DNA of 64,000 nucleotides from an uncultured Acetatifactor sp. (GCA_910584375.1 CAJUAH010000002.1:1-64000), one strand, 5' to 3'; shown: positions 1 to 9,226, counted from the first letter of the stretch. A program made the numbers and translations. The notes: generated by a model not told the origin, from the sequence alone.

Positions 1-48
1 CGGCATTTATCAAGGCTTTATTCCCGAAATCGATGTGGGAAGTTTGAG

Positions 49-435
49 TTATTTATATAAGGCATATTCATATGCCTGCCGTACCCAGTCAAACAACTCA
101 TCATCCAAATCGCCTGTTGAACCGACCCATATATGAGTTGTCCATCTGTCCGGATACGGTTCTGTCTTTACCGCCACCCGGTCAGATTCCAACGGAAAAG
201 GGAGTCCTAATGTAACAATAAATCCCGTGCCTTTCATTTCCGCACGTTTCTTAACACGCATAAATGAAATACACGCATACACATGACGGTTGGAAAATGT
301 AATCTGCGTTTTCTGCACCCGCACCGAAGTCTGCGGATACAGTTCAAACAGTTTTCTCACAAATGCCTCATATATAGGAAACGCCGTCTGATGCCTGTCA
401 AAAAACCAAAACGCGTCCTGCACTGCGTAATCCAT
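49..435 (-). CDS. DUF5655-like hypothetical protein
   Basis: A small soluble protein of about 128 residues. It has no signal peptide or membrane segment. The pattern of an aromatic N-terminal helix (QDAFWFFDRHQTAFPIYEAF), a Lys-rich QKTQITFSNRH strand, and a C-terminal WTTHIWV strand followed by an acidic helix resembles the DUF5655 family, whose biochemical role is unknown to me. The start was placed at the second of two nearby ATGs because a GAAGGGG ribosome binding site lies 8 bases upstream of it; longer in-frame starts have no such site and give an implausible Arg/Trp-rich extension. The gene lies downstream of gyrB on the same strand, separated from it by a large inverted repeat, so it is probably not in the same transcript. 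Confidence 0.55.
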   Translation of the reverse strand: MDYAVQDAFWFFDRHQTAFPIYEAFVRKLFELYPQTSVRVQKTQITFSNRHVYACISFMRVKKRAEMKGTGFIVTLGLPFPLESDRVAVKTEPYPDRWTTHIWVGSTGDLDDELFDWVRQAYEYALYK

Positions 436-559
436 CCCCATATCCCCTTCATAAATCCTTAAAGCATTACTGCAAGTCCAAATCCTCTTCCAAACAGCCG
501 CCCCTGCAATCATCCTACGCCTCGCACTATGAAACAACCTCCCCTTGCGATAGTCCCGA

Positions 560-700
560 GCCCCGGGTGGGGTATATGCCCTTGCAGCGGCCGTTGTGAA
601 CCGTCGGTACTTAGCGGGCGTGTTTTGCCCGCTTATGTACCGCTACGGCGAGCACCGAGCGAGAGCGCGCCGCAGCAAGGGCATATACCCCACCCGGGGC
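560..700. repeat. 26-bp perfect inverted repeat around an inner hairpin
   Basis: Bases 560-585 and 675-700 are exact reverse complements (26 of 26). Between them is a second dyad, GGTACTTAGCGGGC at about 612-625 pairing imperfectly with GCCCGCTTATGTACC. A 14-base direct repeat CGGGGCGAGACTGC occurs at 695-708 and 716-729, and a degraded mirror of it precedes the left arm. It fills most of the gene-free 436-738 interval downstream of gyrB. It is GC-rich with no coding signal. It could be a miniature non-autonomous element, a BIME/REP-like repeat, or a very strong transcription stop; no target-site duplication is obvious. Confidence 0.7.
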
Positions 701-738
701 GAGACTGCTATAAACCGGGGCGAGACTGCAAGACCGCC

Positions 739-2667
739 CTACGCATTATAGTCCAGCTCCGCATCCGTAGCATGCTCATAAATAAACGCCTTCCGAGGCG
801 GAACATCCGTCCCCATCAGCGTGCTGGTAAGATCCGTAGCCAGCCTGGCGTCCTCGATCTCCACCCGTTTCATCATCCGCGTAGCCGGATCCAGCGTAGT
901 CTCCCACAACTGCTGGGCATCCATCTCCCCCAGGCCCTTGTACCTCTGCAGCGTAAAAGCCCCCTTATGGCTCTTACGATACCTCTCCAGAGCCTTGTCG
1001 TCATACAGATACTCCTCCTTCCCCTTGGAAGGCATAGCCTTGTACAGCGGCGGCATGGCCAGATACACATGCCCCTCATAGATAAGCTCCGGCATAAAAC
1101 GGTAAAACAGCGTGAGCAGCAACATGGAGATATGAGAACCGTCCACATCCGCATCCGTCATAATGATGATCTTGTCATAGCGCAGCTTGGAGATATCAAA
1201 ATCGTTGCCGTACCCCTCCGAGAACCCGCACCCAAAGGCGTTAATCATCGTCTTGATCTCCGCATTGGCAAGCACCTTGTCGATGCTGGCCTTCTCCACA
1301 TTCAGGATCTTACCCCGGATCGGCAATATCGCCTGAAAGCTGCGGTCCCGCGCCGTCTTGGCGCTGCCCCCGGCGGAATCTCCCTCCACAATAAATATCT
1401 CGCATCTGGAGGGATCCTTGGACTCACAGTTGGCCAACTTCCCGTTGGAGTCAAAGGAAAACTTCTGCCTGGTCAGCATATTGGTTCTGGCCTTTTCCTC
1501 CGTCTTGCGGATCTTGGCCGCTTTCTCGGCGCAGCCGATGATATTTTTCAGTACTTCCAGATTGCGGTCAAAATAATGTACGATCTCCTCCCCGGTGATC
1601 TTGGCCACCACCTTCGCCGCGTCCTGATTGTCCAGCTTGGTCTTGGTCTGCCCCTCAAAACGGGGATCGGGATGCTTGATGGACACCACCGCCGTCATGC
1701 CGTTGCGCACGTCCGCACCGGTAAAATTCACATCCTTCTCCTTGAGGATGCCCAGCTCCCGGGCATAGGTATTGATCACATTGGTAAACTGGGTCTTGAA
1801 TCCCGTCAGATGCGTACCACCCTCGGAGTTGTAGATATTGTTGCAGAATCCCAGCACATTCTCATGAAACTCATTCACATACTGGAAGGCCACCTCCACC
1901 ACAATGTCCTCAGCCTCCCCCTTGAAATATATACATTCGTGGATCGGCTCGTCCCCCTTGTTCATGTCCCGTATGAATCCCGTGATTCCCTCCGGCTCAT
2001 GAAAAACAATTTTTTCCGGCTCTTCCTTCCTCTTGTCCTCGAAAATAATGGTCAGCTCCGGATTCAGATAAGCGGTCTCATGAAGACGGCTTTTCACCTC
2101 ATCCTCTTTAAAACGGGTTCTGTCAAAGATTGTATCGTCCGGCAGGAAATTGATCGTAGTTCCCGTCTCTCTGGTCTTGCCAATGATCGGCAACAGGCCG
2201 TTCTCCAGTTCTGTCACCGGGAGCCCCTTCTCATACTGATCCTGATAGACGCAGCCCCCCACCTTGACGGTGACGGTCAGTCGGTTGGACAGGGCGTTGA
2301 CCACCGAGGAACCCACGCCGTGCAGTCCACCGCTGGTCTTATAGGCGTTGTTGTCGAATTTTCCTCCCGCATGCAGCGTGGTAAACACCAACCGCTCCGC
2401 GCTGATCCCTTTCTCATGCATCCCCACCGGAATACCTCTTCCGTTATCGCTGACGGTGGCGGAGCCGTCAGCCTCCAGAGTCACCTTGATCGTGTCGCAA
2501 TACCCTGCCAGATGCTCGTCCACGGAATTATCCACGATCTCATAAATCAGATGGTTCAGACCCTTGGTGGACACACTGCCTATATACATGCCCGGACGCT
2601 TGCGCACCGCCTCCAGACCTTCCAGTACTGTTATGCTTTCTGCTCCGTAATTGCTTGCTTTTGCCAT
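739..2667 (-). CDS. gyrB: DNA gyrase/topoisomerase IV subunit B (ATPase subunit)
   Basis: ATP-hydrolysing subunit of a type IIA topoisomerase, 642 residues. The GHKL ATPase domain shows EIVDNSVDE, DNGRGIPV and the TSGGLHGVGSSVVNALS nucleotide-binding loop. The transducer domain follows. The Toprim domain has FIVEGDSAGGSAK and the metal-binding DADVDGSH, and the C-terminal part has LQRYKGLGEMDAQQLWETT. Length fits GyrB/ParE without the long insert of proteobacterial GyrB. The C-terminus (ELDYNA) is not the usual GyrB ending (NLDI-like), so this may be a second gyrB-type paralogue or a ParE-type protein; no parC/gyrA lies beside it. The start ATG has GAGG 5 bases upstream; an earlier start would be out of position for that site. 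Confidence 0.9.
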   Translation of the reverse strand: MAKASNYGAESITVLEGLEAVRKRPGMYIGSVSTKGLNHLIYEIVDNSVDEHLAGYCDTIKVTLEADGSATVSDNGRGIPVGMHEKGISAERLVFTTLHAGGKFDNNAYKTSGGLHGVGSSVVNALSNRLTVTVKVGGCVYQDQYEKGLPVTELENGLLPIIGKTRETGTTINFLPDDTIFDRTRFKEDEVKSRLHETAYLNPELTIIFEDKRKEEPEKIVFHEPEGITGFIRDMNKGDEPIHECIYFKGEAEDIVVEVAFQYVNEFHENVLGFCNNIYNSEGGTHLTGFKTQFTNVINTYARELGILKEKDVNFTGADVRNGMTAVVSIKHPDPRFEGQTKTKLDNQDAAKVVAKITGEEIVHYFDRNLEVLKNIIGCAEKAAKIRKTEEKARTNMLTRQKFSFDSNGKLANCESKDPSRCEIFIVEGDSAGGSAKTARDRSFQAILPIRGKILNVEKASIDKVLANAEIKTMINAFGCGFSEGYGNDFDISKLRYDKIIIMTDADVDGSHISMLLLTLFYRFMPELIYEGHVYLAMPPLYKAMPSKGKEEYLYDDKALERYRKSHKGAFTLQRYKGLGEMDAQQLWETTLDPATRMMKRVEIEDARLATDLTSTLMGTDVPPRKAFIYEHATDAELDYNA

Positions 2668-2753
2668 AATATCCTCTTTCCTGCTATACAATTTACCCTT
2701 TTTTCGCCAAAATGTGCATTTTTTCTGTCATTTCCCGCTTTTTACCCTTGTAC

Positions 2754-2759
2754 ATTATA
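2754..2759 (-). promoter_or_regulatory. Probable -10 element of gyrB
   Basis: TATAAT on the minus strand, about 85 bases upstream of the gyrB start. The -35 region is poor. The short inverted repeat TGCAGGA-AA-TCCTGCA at 2821-2836 lies just upstream. Confidence 0.4.
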
Positions 2760-2838
2760 ACATACATTTTGTGGCAGGAAAAGGGGAAACTACCATAATT
2801 TGCGCCATTATATTTTTATATGCAGGAAATCCTGCACA

Positions 2839-2869
2839 CAAAAAACCGCCTGCGTTGTTACAAGCGGTT
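2839..2869 (-). terminator. Rho-independent terminator
   Basis: On the minus strand AACCGC and GCGGTT form a stem around a 14-base loop, followed by a run of six T. It ends the transcript coming from the DegV/nucleoside-hydrolase side before gyrB. Confidence 0.6.
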
Positions 2870-2895
2870 ATCTAATAGGGTTTTTAATAATGCTG

Positions 2896-3039
2896 TTATT
2901 CGTCTGTTTCATCTGTCTGCGCATCACCGAACAAAATAAGCATATAATCGTAGCGGCCATACAAAACACGGTCCATATAGACATCTTTTCCATAGGCCCG
3001 GTAGAACACAACCCAATCTGCTGTAAAATTCAACAGCAA
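2896..3039 (-). CDS. Possible small or remnant protein-coding segment
   Basis: An open stretch of 47 codons that could start at a TTG and ends LILFGDAQTDETDE before TAA. The composition, with WVVFYRAYGKDVYMDRVLYG in the middle, looks like real protein rather than random translation, and it sits directly before a terminator on the same strand. There is no ATG start or convincing ribosome binding site, and a stop codon closes the frame immediately upstream, so it could be the 3' remnant of a lost gene. I do not recognise the family. Confidence 0.25.
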   Translation of the reverse strand: MLLNFTADWVVFYRAYGKDVYMDRVLYGRYDYMLILFGDAQTDETDE

Positions 3040-3081
3040 AATTTACAACACATGGCATCGAGGTACACAAAACAAAAATAG

Positions 3082-3987
3082 CTATGCCCTGTCGCCAGAT
3101 ACGCTTTCTCCGTATAACAAATCAAGCTTACTCATAAAATCTTCCAGAATATATCGAGAGTTGACGGACGTATACACGCGTATCATAGGACGGTCCTCCT
3201 CAAAACAACAGGTGGTATCCTCATTAATAACGGGAGCCTCCCGATAAACATACCGGCCACAGTTGGGTTCCAGCGCCACGCCCACCGCGGGCGAATCCCC
3301 CAGCGACCAGCTCTCCCCTGCCGTCCAGCCAGCGTATTCGGACATATTGTACCGGATCATATTTTCAAACAGATGCTTTCCTATCTTACCGCAAGGATAG
3401 ATCCTTCTCTGAATCTCCGCCAGCCCTATATGCATGGTGCTGTATACATTCATGGGAATCAGCCACAGATCCACACCGCTGGACAATACATAATTGGCGG
3501 CGTCAATATCATTCCCGGAATTAAACTCCCGGATGGACGGATCGGAATGATCCAGATCCTGCCCCCCGATCCACACCACCGTCATCCTGGAGACAATATC
3601 CGGGCACGCCCTCATGGCCGTAGCCACATTTGTGATTGCGCCCAAACAGAGTACAAACAGCGGTTTATCGTCCTCCCGCAGGGCTTCCTCTGTCAGAAAC
3701 CTGGCCGCCGGGGACAGTTCTTCCTCAGGATCCGAAAACCTGCCTTCCTCCCCCATATATACGGGCACGGAAATATCCATGGCCTGTATGACATTCATGA
3801 TCTCCTCATAACTCTTCCGGGTGGTCTCCGACCCCCCGAACTGCTCCGCCAGGATTGCCCTGACCTCCAGTTTGCGGCTCATCAGCGCATGGGCGATGGC
3901 GAAGGGATCGTCCGCCTCGCAGGCCGCGTCGGTGTCGACCACAACTCTTATCTTTTTGTACGCAGGGACTTCATATAACAGCGGCAT
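3082..3987 (-). CDS. Inosine-uridine nucleoside hydrolase family protein
   Basis: A 301-residue protein of the calcium-dependent nucleoside N-ribohydrolase family, which cleaves the N-glycosidic bond of nucleosides for base salvage. The N-terminal metal site appears as VVVDTDAACEADDPFAIAHAL, a variant of the canonical DTDPGxDDAxA in which Pro-Gly is replaced and one Asp is shifted. Further family features are the LGAITNVATAMRACPDI segment and the EFNSGNDIDAANYVL motif, which supplies metal and ribose contacts. The altered metal loop makes the exact substrate uncertain. Start chosen at the ATG with GAGGTG 6 bases upstream, which lies just after the degV stop (2-base gap), so the two genes are probably co-translated. 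Confidence 0.75.
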   Translation of the reverse strand: MPLLYEVPAYKKIRVVVDTDAACEADDPFAIAHALMSRKLEVRAILAEQFGGSETTRKSYEEIMNVIQAMDISVPVYMGEEGRFSDPEEELSPAARFLTEEALREDDKPLFVLCLGAITNVATAMRACPDIVSRMTVVWIGGQDLDHSDPSIREFNSGNDIDAANYVLSSGVDLWLIPMNVYSTMHIGLAEIQRRIYPCGKIGKHLFENMIRYNMSEYAGWTAGESWSLGDSPAVGVALEPNCGRYVYREAPVINEDTTCCFEEDRPMIRVYTSVNSRYILEDFMSKLDLLYGESVSGDRA

Positions 3988-3989
3988 CT

Positions 3990-4871
3990 CTACACCTCTA
4001 TTTTTTTGCAGCACGCAAAGGCCAATGCGCCGGGACCGATATGGCAGGCCACGCTCAGGGACAGGGGATCAATATGGATATCATATCCGGGGAACTGGGC
4101 CAATATCTCGTCCCTGTACATCTTTGCCGCTTCTTCATTGGCAGTGTGGGCAATCTGCAGCCAGATATGTCTGTCCTCGGTCATGCCTCCAAAACGGTTC
4201 TCGATATCGTTCCTGATGGCGTTTATCATAATGGACTTGCCCTGGTTGGTAGTGCGGGCCTTGGCGAAGGCATCCAGCTTTTCCCCCTGGATCTGCAGCA
4301 CCGGTTTTAGTTTCAGCAATGTGCCCAGCGCCGCGGCAGCCGGGGTAATGCGCCCTCCCTTTTTCAGATAGTACAGAGTGTCCAGCATGATATAAATACT
4401 GCTGTTGAACTTGTCTTCCTCCAAAAAGTTTTTGATCTCCAGGGCATTCATCCCCCTGGAGGCCAGCAGTTTGGCGTCCAGGGCGGACTGCCTCTGGGTC
4501 ACGGAGATACGCTGGTTGTTCACTACCTGCACCTTGCCCTCATATTCCTGAGCCAACATGATGGCGCTCTGGCAGGAACCGGACAGACCGCTGCTCATGG
4601 GAATATGCACGATCTCGTCATACTCCCGGAGCACCTCGTCCCACAGCTGCATCACGGACTCCGGGGAAGGCTGGCTGGTGTGAATATCGGCTCCGCCTCT
4701 CAGCATCTCATAGAACTGCTCCTGGGTCAGGCTGATATCCTCAAAATAAGTCTCCTCATTGATAAAAAAAGGCATGGGCAACACATAGATTCCCAGATCT
4801 TTCGCCTGTGACTGCGTGATCCCACTATTGCTATCTGTAATAACGGCAACCTTTGACATCGATTTATCCAT
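3990..4871 (-). CDS. DegV family fatty-acid-binding protein
   Basis: A DegV-fold protein that binds a fatty acid in the cleft between its two domains, acting with fatty acid kinase (FakB role) to supply acyl-phosphate for phospholipid synthesis. Seen: N-terminal AVITDSNSGI, THTSQPSP-like TSQPSPESV, and the MSSGLSGSCQSA loop that cradles the carboxylate; KKGGRITPAAA follows and the C-terminus holds GPGALAFA. Length about 290 is normal. Two candidate starts lie four codons apart: the first ATG is directly on the AGAGAGG site and the second is 12-13 bases away. A DAK2-domain kinase gene (fakA-like) lies upstream on the same strand beyond recG, which supports the fatty-acid role. Confidence 0.88.
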   Translation of the reverse strand: MDKSMSKVAVITDSNSGITQSQAKDLGIYVLPMPFFINEETYFEDISLTQEQFYEMLRGGADIHTSQPSPESVMQLWDEVLREYDEIVHIPMSSGLSGSCQSAIMLAQEYEGKVQVVNNQRISVTQRQSALDAKLLASRGMNALEIKNFLEEDKFNSSIYIMLDTLYYLKKGGRITPAAAALGTLLKLKPVLQIQGEKLDAFAKARTTNQGKSIMINAIRNDIENRFGGMTEDRHIWLQIAHTANEEAAKMYRDEILAQFPGYDIHIDPLSLSVACHIGPGALAFACCKKIEV

Positions 4872-4918
4872 TCCTCTCTTGGGGTGATTAATGTTAATAT
4901 ATTGCTAAAAGTATACTC

Positions 4919-6964
4919 TTAAATGGTTCTAAAGTCAACCCGCAGCGTGTCCTGTCCGCGCAGATATTCCAGCAGCTGCCGGTATTCCTCCCCCTGGGCC
5001 GCCCTGACCCGTTCCACCGCCTGGCTGGCCTGTTTCAGTATATCCGCATCGGTATATATATCCCCCATGCGGAAGGCAAATTCCCCGCTCTGGCGGATGC
5101 CGAAGAGATCACCCGGTCCCCGGAGTTTCAAGTCTTCCGAGGCGATAAAGAAACCGTCGTTGGAGCGGTTCAGGATCTCCAGCCGTTCCATGGTCTCCCT
5201 GTTGTCCTGAGCGCTGATAAATATGCAATAACTCTGGTGGGCCCCTCTGCCCACACGGCCCCTGAGCTGGTGGAGCTGAGCCAGGCCGAAACGCTCCGCG
5301 TTCTCCACCATCATCACCGTGGCGTTGGGCACATTGATCCCCACCTCGATCACGGTGGTGGACACCAGCACATCAATATTGTGCGCCGCATATTCCTCCA
5401 TGATACGGTTCTTATCCCCGGGCCGCATCTTGCCGTGGAGGGTGGCGACCTGAATGTCCCCAGGCAGCGCGCTCCGCAGCTTTTCCGCATAGTCCATGAC
5501 ATTCTCCAGCTCGTCCATCTCCCCCTGCTCCACCATGGGGCAGATCACATAGGCCTGGCGGCCGCTGCGGACTTCTTTTTCGATAAATCGGTAGGCCTGG
5601 GGACGGTAGGAAGTGCCCACCACACAGTTTTTTATTGGCTGACGCCCTGCCGGGAGTTCGTCTATGACAGATACTTGCAGATCCCCGTACAGGATGATGG
5701 CCAATGTCCGGGGTATGGGCGTGGCGCTCATGACCAGCACATGGGGGCTTTTGCCCTTTTCCGCCAAAACCTCCCGCTGGCGCACCCCGAAACGGTGCTG
5801 CTCGTCCGTGACCACCAGAGCCAGTTTCTGAAAACGCACCTTTTCCTGTATGACCGCATGGGTGCCCACCACCAGATTGGCCTCCCCCGAGGCGATCTTC
5901 TCATAGGTTTCCCGTTTTTCCCTGGCCGTCATACTGCCCACCAGAAGAACAGGTTTTAAGGCGACATGATATTTTTTCGCGTACTCGCAGACCCCCTCGT
6001 AGTGCTGGGCCGCCAATACCTCCGTGGGAGCCATCAGCGCCCCCTGATAGCCGTTGGCGGCGCACATGAGCAGAGCCAGCACCGCGATGATGGTCTTGCC
6101 GGAGCCCACGTCTCCCTGCACCAGGCGGTTCATGCACCAGGGGGAACACATGTCCCGGCAGATCTCCTGCCAGGCCCGCTGCTGGGCCCCCGTCAGCCGG
6201 TAGGGCAGCTGTTCCAGCAGCCTGCCGGTGTCCGCCGTCTCAATCATGCGGTATTCATTTTCCAACAACCGGCCTTGCTCTTTGTTTTCCCGGAGAAAAA
6301 ACAGGAAGGAAAAAAACTCCTCAAATACCACCCGCCTGCGGGCTTTGACCAACTCCTCGTAGCTGGCGGGGAAATGCATGTTGTGCATGGCCTCCCGGCG
6401 CTCCGGAAGACCGTACTCCCTGCGCAGGCTCTCCGGATAGGGATCCTCGCCGAAAACATAATAGGTCAACGCCTGTTTTACCGCCTTCTGCACGGCCTGG
6501 TTGGTCAGCCCCTTGGTCAGCGCGTAGCGGGGCTGGATAAAGGCCAGATACCGGTTATACTCCTCCTGTTTGTATAGCCGGGGCTGTTCCATGACCGCCG
6601 CCGGGCCCCGGGCCTGCACCCTGCCCCGGAAAATATGGATGCTGCCGGGTTTCAGCACATTTTTCAGAAAGGGCATATTGAAAAAAGTGAGCTGCATGGC
6701 CCCGGAAGAATCCCGCACCAACACGTTCAATATGGTCAGGCTCCGCACCTTTTTCACATTCACCGTTCCGCAGACCGTGGCCAGAATGGCGCAGACCTCC
6801 CCCGTTTTGGTCTGGGCGATGGGCGTGGGCTCCCGAAAAGTCTCATAGTCTCTGGGATAGTAACGCAGCAGCTCCCCTACGGTGCTGATATTTACTTTTG
6901 CAAACAATTTCTGGGACTTCTCGCCGATCCCCTTCAGTTCCAAGATGGAAGTACTGTCGTCCAT
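4919..6964 (-). CDS. recG: ATP-dependent DNA helicase RecG
   Basis: Superfamily 2 helicase that remodels stalled replication forks and branch-migrates Holliday junctions. The 681 residues match the usual length. The N-terminal wedge/OB region begins with an HhH-like LKGIGEKSQKL. The helicase core has the Walker A VQGDVGSGKTIIA, the DEQH box VVTDEQHRFG, the MSATPIPRTLA motif III, and motif VI GLAQLHQLRGRVGRG. RBS GGGAGAGG precedes the ATG. It lies between the fakA-like gene and degV, with a strong terminator-like hairpin upstream of it and 47 bases before degV. Confidence 0.96.
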   Translation of the reverse strand: MDDSTSILELKGIGEKSQKLFAKVNISTVGELLRYYPRDYETFREPTPIAQTKTGEVCAILATVCGTVNVKKVRSLTILNVLVRDSSGAMQLTFFNMPFLKNVLKPGSIHIFRGRVQARGPAAVMEQPRLYKQEEYNRYLAFIQPRYALTKGLTNQAVQKAVKQALTYYVFGEDPYPESLRREYGLPERREAMHNMHFPASYEELVKARRRVVFEEFFSFLFFLRENKEQGRLLENEYRMIETADTGRLLEQLPYRLTGAQQRAWQEICRDMCSPWCMNRLVQGDVGSGKTIIAVLALLMCAANGYQGALMAPTEVLAAQHYEGVCEYAKKYHVALKPVLLVGSMTAREKRETYEKIASGEANLVVGTHAVIQEKVRFQKLALVVTDEQHRFGVRQREVLAEKGKSPHVLVMSATPIPRTLAIILYGDLQVSVIDELPAGRQPIKNCVVGTSYRPQAYRFIEKEVRSGRQAYVICPMVEQGEMDELENVMDYAEKLRSALPGDIQVATLHGKMRPGDKNRIMEEYAAHNIDVLVSTTVIEVGINVPNATVMMVENAERFGLAQLHQLRGRVGRGAHQSYCIFISAQDNRETMERLEILNRSNDGFFIASEDLKLRGPGDLFGIRQSGEFAFRMGDIYTDADILKQASQAVERVRAAQGEEYRQLLEYLRGQDTLRVDFRTI

Positions 6965-7000
6965 AGTCCTCTCCCGTCCCTCTGATCCGTCATAAGCCGC

Positions 7001-7038
7001 AAAAAGGGCAGGCAGCCGTTCCCGAACGGCTCCCGCCC
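7001..7038 (-). terminator. Strong hairpin between fakA-like gene and recG
   Basis: Minus-strand stem GGGCgGGaGCCGTTC / GAACGGCtgCCtGCCC followed by five T. It should end or attenuate transcription from the asp23-fakA unit before recG. Confidence 0.8.
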
Positions 7039-7055
7039 CACAGTACAGTTCACTT

Positions 7056-8750
7056 TTATTCCACCGAGATCACATAGTAATAGATGGGCTGCCCGCCGTA
7101 TTGCAGCTCGATATCGCAGTCCCCACAGGTTTCCTCCAGCGTTTCCCGCAGCCGTCTGGCATCCTCCTCCTGCACGTCGCTGCCGTAATAGACGCTGATC
7201 AGCTCGCTGGTCTCATCCACCATGGCGCAGACCATCTCTTTGGCGACCTGCAGCAGATCCTGCCCTACGGAGAGAATCCCCGCATCTCCGATGCCCATAT
7301 AGTCGCCATGCTTGATCTCCTTGTCGTCGATCACCGTATCCCGCACGGCATAAGTCACCTGACCGGTCTTCACATTGCCGATCTCCTGCATCATCGTGAC
7401 CTCATTGTCCTCCACGGACATCTCCGGCACATAGTTGATCACCGCCGTGATCCCCTGAGGGATCGTCTTGGTGGGAATCACCAGCAGATTCTTGTCTGTC
7501 ATCAGCTCCGCCGCCTGGTTGGCCGCCAGGATGATATTCTTGTTGTTGGGCAGGATGAATATGGTCTCCGCGTTCACCTGATCTACGGCGTCCAGAATAT
7601 CCGCCGTGCTGGGATTCATGGTCTGCCCGCCCTCGATGATATGGTCTACGCCCAGGCTCTTAAATATCTCGTTTACGCCCTCCCCCACGGACACCGCCAG
7701 GAATCCCACGGGCTTGGGGGGCTGAGTCGGAGCGGAGGCAGCGGCGGTCTGGGGGGCTGCCTGCGCGCCTTCCTTCTCACTCATCTTAAACAGCTTTTCC
7801 TGATGCTCCAGCCGCATGTTGTCTATCTTCAGATTGGATAACTGTCCATACTTCAATGCCTTCTGGATGGCTAAGCCGGGGTCATTGGTATGTACATGTA
7901 CCTTGACCACGTCCTCATCCGCCACACAGACGATAGAATCGCCGATAGACTCCAGATACGCCTTAAAGTCCATCTCATGTTTAATATTAAAGGTCCTGTT
8001 GAGCATAATGATAAACTCGGTGCAGTACCCGAATCGGATCTCCGCCTCGGCCTGTGCCTTATACCCGGAAGATTTGCCCTCCCCGCGGCTCTCCGGCGCG
8101 GCCTGGGAGATCGTGTAATCGATTTCCTTGCCCATAAATGCGTCGTAAGCGCCGCTGAGCACTTCCACCAGCCCCTGGCCGCCGGAATCCACCACGCCCG
8201 CCTGTTTGAGCACCGGCAAAAGCTCCGGCGTCTGGCTCAGCACATATTTGGCATGTTCCAGCACCTGTGCGAAAAACTGCTCCATGTCCTCCATGCCGCT
8301 GCCTGCCAGCTCCCGCGCTTTCTCCGCACCGCCTCTGGCAACCGTCAGGATCGTGCCCTCCTTGGGTTTCATCACCGCTTTGTAGGCGGTCTCCACGGCC
8401 TTGTCGAAAGCCTCCGACAGGTCCGGGATGCCAAGCTGCGCCTTGGCGCTGATACTCTTGGTAAAACCCCGCAGCAGCTGGGACAGGATAACGCCGGAGT
8501 TACCTCTGGCTCCCCGCAGGGAACCGCTGGAAACCGCCTTGCACAGGGCCGTCATCTCCACACTGTCACCCAGAGCCGCTACCTCCCGGGCCGCGGACAT
8601 GATGGTCATGGTCATATTGGTGCCCGTGTCGCCGTCGGGTACGGGAAATACATTCAGCTCATTGATCCACTCTTTTTTGCTCTCCAGATTTTTTGCGCCG
8701 GCTAAGAACATCTTTGACAGCATCTTAGCGTCGATAGTATTTGAAGTCAC
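7056..8750 (-). CDS. fakA: DAK2 domain fatty acid kinase (YloV/FakA-like)
   Basis: ATP-dependent kinase that phosphorylates fatty acids held by DegV/FakB proteins. The 564-residue protein has an N-terminal DhaL domain with NVFPVPDGDTGTNM, which coordinates Mg-ATP, and SLRGARGNSGVILSQLLRG. A central FakB-contact region (IRFGYCTEFIIML; DSIVCVADEDVVKVHVHT) and a C-terminal DegV-like region (ETIFILPNNKNIILAANQAA) follow. An Ala/Pro/Gln/Thr-rich linker (AAPQTAAASAPTQPPKP) separates the last two parts. I chose a GTG start because AGGAGG lies 7 bases before it and no ATG has a comparable site. It follows the Asp23 gene by 46 bases, as in other Firmicutes. Confidence 0.93.
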   Translation of the reverse strand: MTSNTIDAKMLSKMFLAGAKNLESKKEWINELNVFPVPDGDTGTNMTMTIMSAAREVAALGDSVEMTALCKAVSSGSLRGARGNSGVILSQLLRGFTKSISAKAQLGIPDLSEAFDKAVETAYKAVMKPKEGTILTVARGGAEKARELAGSGMEDMEQFFAQVLEHAKYVLSQTPELLPVLKQAGVVDSGGQGLVEVLSGAYDAFMGKEIDYTISQAAPESRGEGKSSGYKAQAEAEIRFGYCTEFIIMLNRTFNIKHEMDFKAYLESIGDSIVCVADEDVVKVHVHTNDPGLAIQKALKYGQLSNLKIDNMRLEHQEKLFKMSEKEGAQAAPQTAAASAPTQPPKPVGFLAVSVGEGVNEIFKSLGVDHIIEGGQTMNPSTADILDAVDQVNAETIFILPNNKNIILAANQAAELMTDKNLLVIPTKTIPQGITAVINYVPEMSVEDNEVTMMQEIGNVKTGQVTYAVRDTVIDDKEIKHGDYMGIGDAGILSVGQDLLQVAKEMVCAMVDETSELISVYYGSDVQEEDARRLRETLEETCGDCDIELQYGGQPIYYYVISVE

Positions 8751-8796
8751 GATAAATCCTCCTAATCCAAGATTCCGCACATCCCGCAGGCGGCGT

Positions 8797-9156
8797 TTAA
8801 TCAATCACTCTGACACCTTCCACGAAGATATTGATCTTCTCAATATGGATACCGGTGAATTCTTCCACTTTATATTTTACGCTGCTGATCAGATTGTCGG
8901 ACACGGCGATGATGCTTACGCCATAAGCCACGATCACATGAAAATCCAGAGTCAGTTTGTTATTGTTCAGACTTACATTGATACCTCTGGTCAGATTATC
9001 CTTCTTGAGCAGTTTTGACATACCGTCCTTCACGCTGACGCCCGCCATGCCTACGATCCCGAAACATTCCACCGCCACGCTCCCGGCATATTGGGCTATG
9101 ACCTCGTTGTTGATTACGATATTGCCCATATGTGTATTCATAGAAGAACCCTTCAT
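8797..9156 (-). CDS. Asp23/Gls24 family envelope stress protein
   Basis: Small 119-residue Asp23/Gls24-domain protein of the YloU type that pairs with FakA. Visible family features are GNIVINNEVIAQYAGSVAVE, the VAYGVSI strand, and the C-terminal VEGVRVID. No membrane segment or signal peptide. Start placed at the ATG giving MKGSSM, with AGGAGG 9 bases upstream; an ATG seven bases before is out of frame and stops at once. First gene of the asp23-fakA unit, divergent from rpmB. Confidence 0.9.
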   Translation of the reverse strand: MKGSSMNTHMGNIVINNEVIAQYAGSVAVECFGIVGMAGVSVKDGMSKLLKKDNLTRGINVSLNNNKLTLDFHVIVAYGVSIIAVSDNLISSVKYKVEEFTGIHIEKINIFVEGVRVID

Positions 9157-9226
9157 AACATAGTACCTCCTTATTGTCGAGCCCCGCGGCTCCATACCGG
9201 AAAAATCTTCCGCCTAATCAACCCTC

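Noticed and set aside
1..60. 3' end of a plus-strand gene at the window edge
   Set aside because: Two frames could end here (one at TAA 58-60), but fewer than 20 codons are visible and nothing can be recognised.
529..2760. A 743-codon plus-strand open frame across gyrB
   Set aside because: It is the antisense of gyrB; the His/Arg/Leu-rich product has no recognisable domain.
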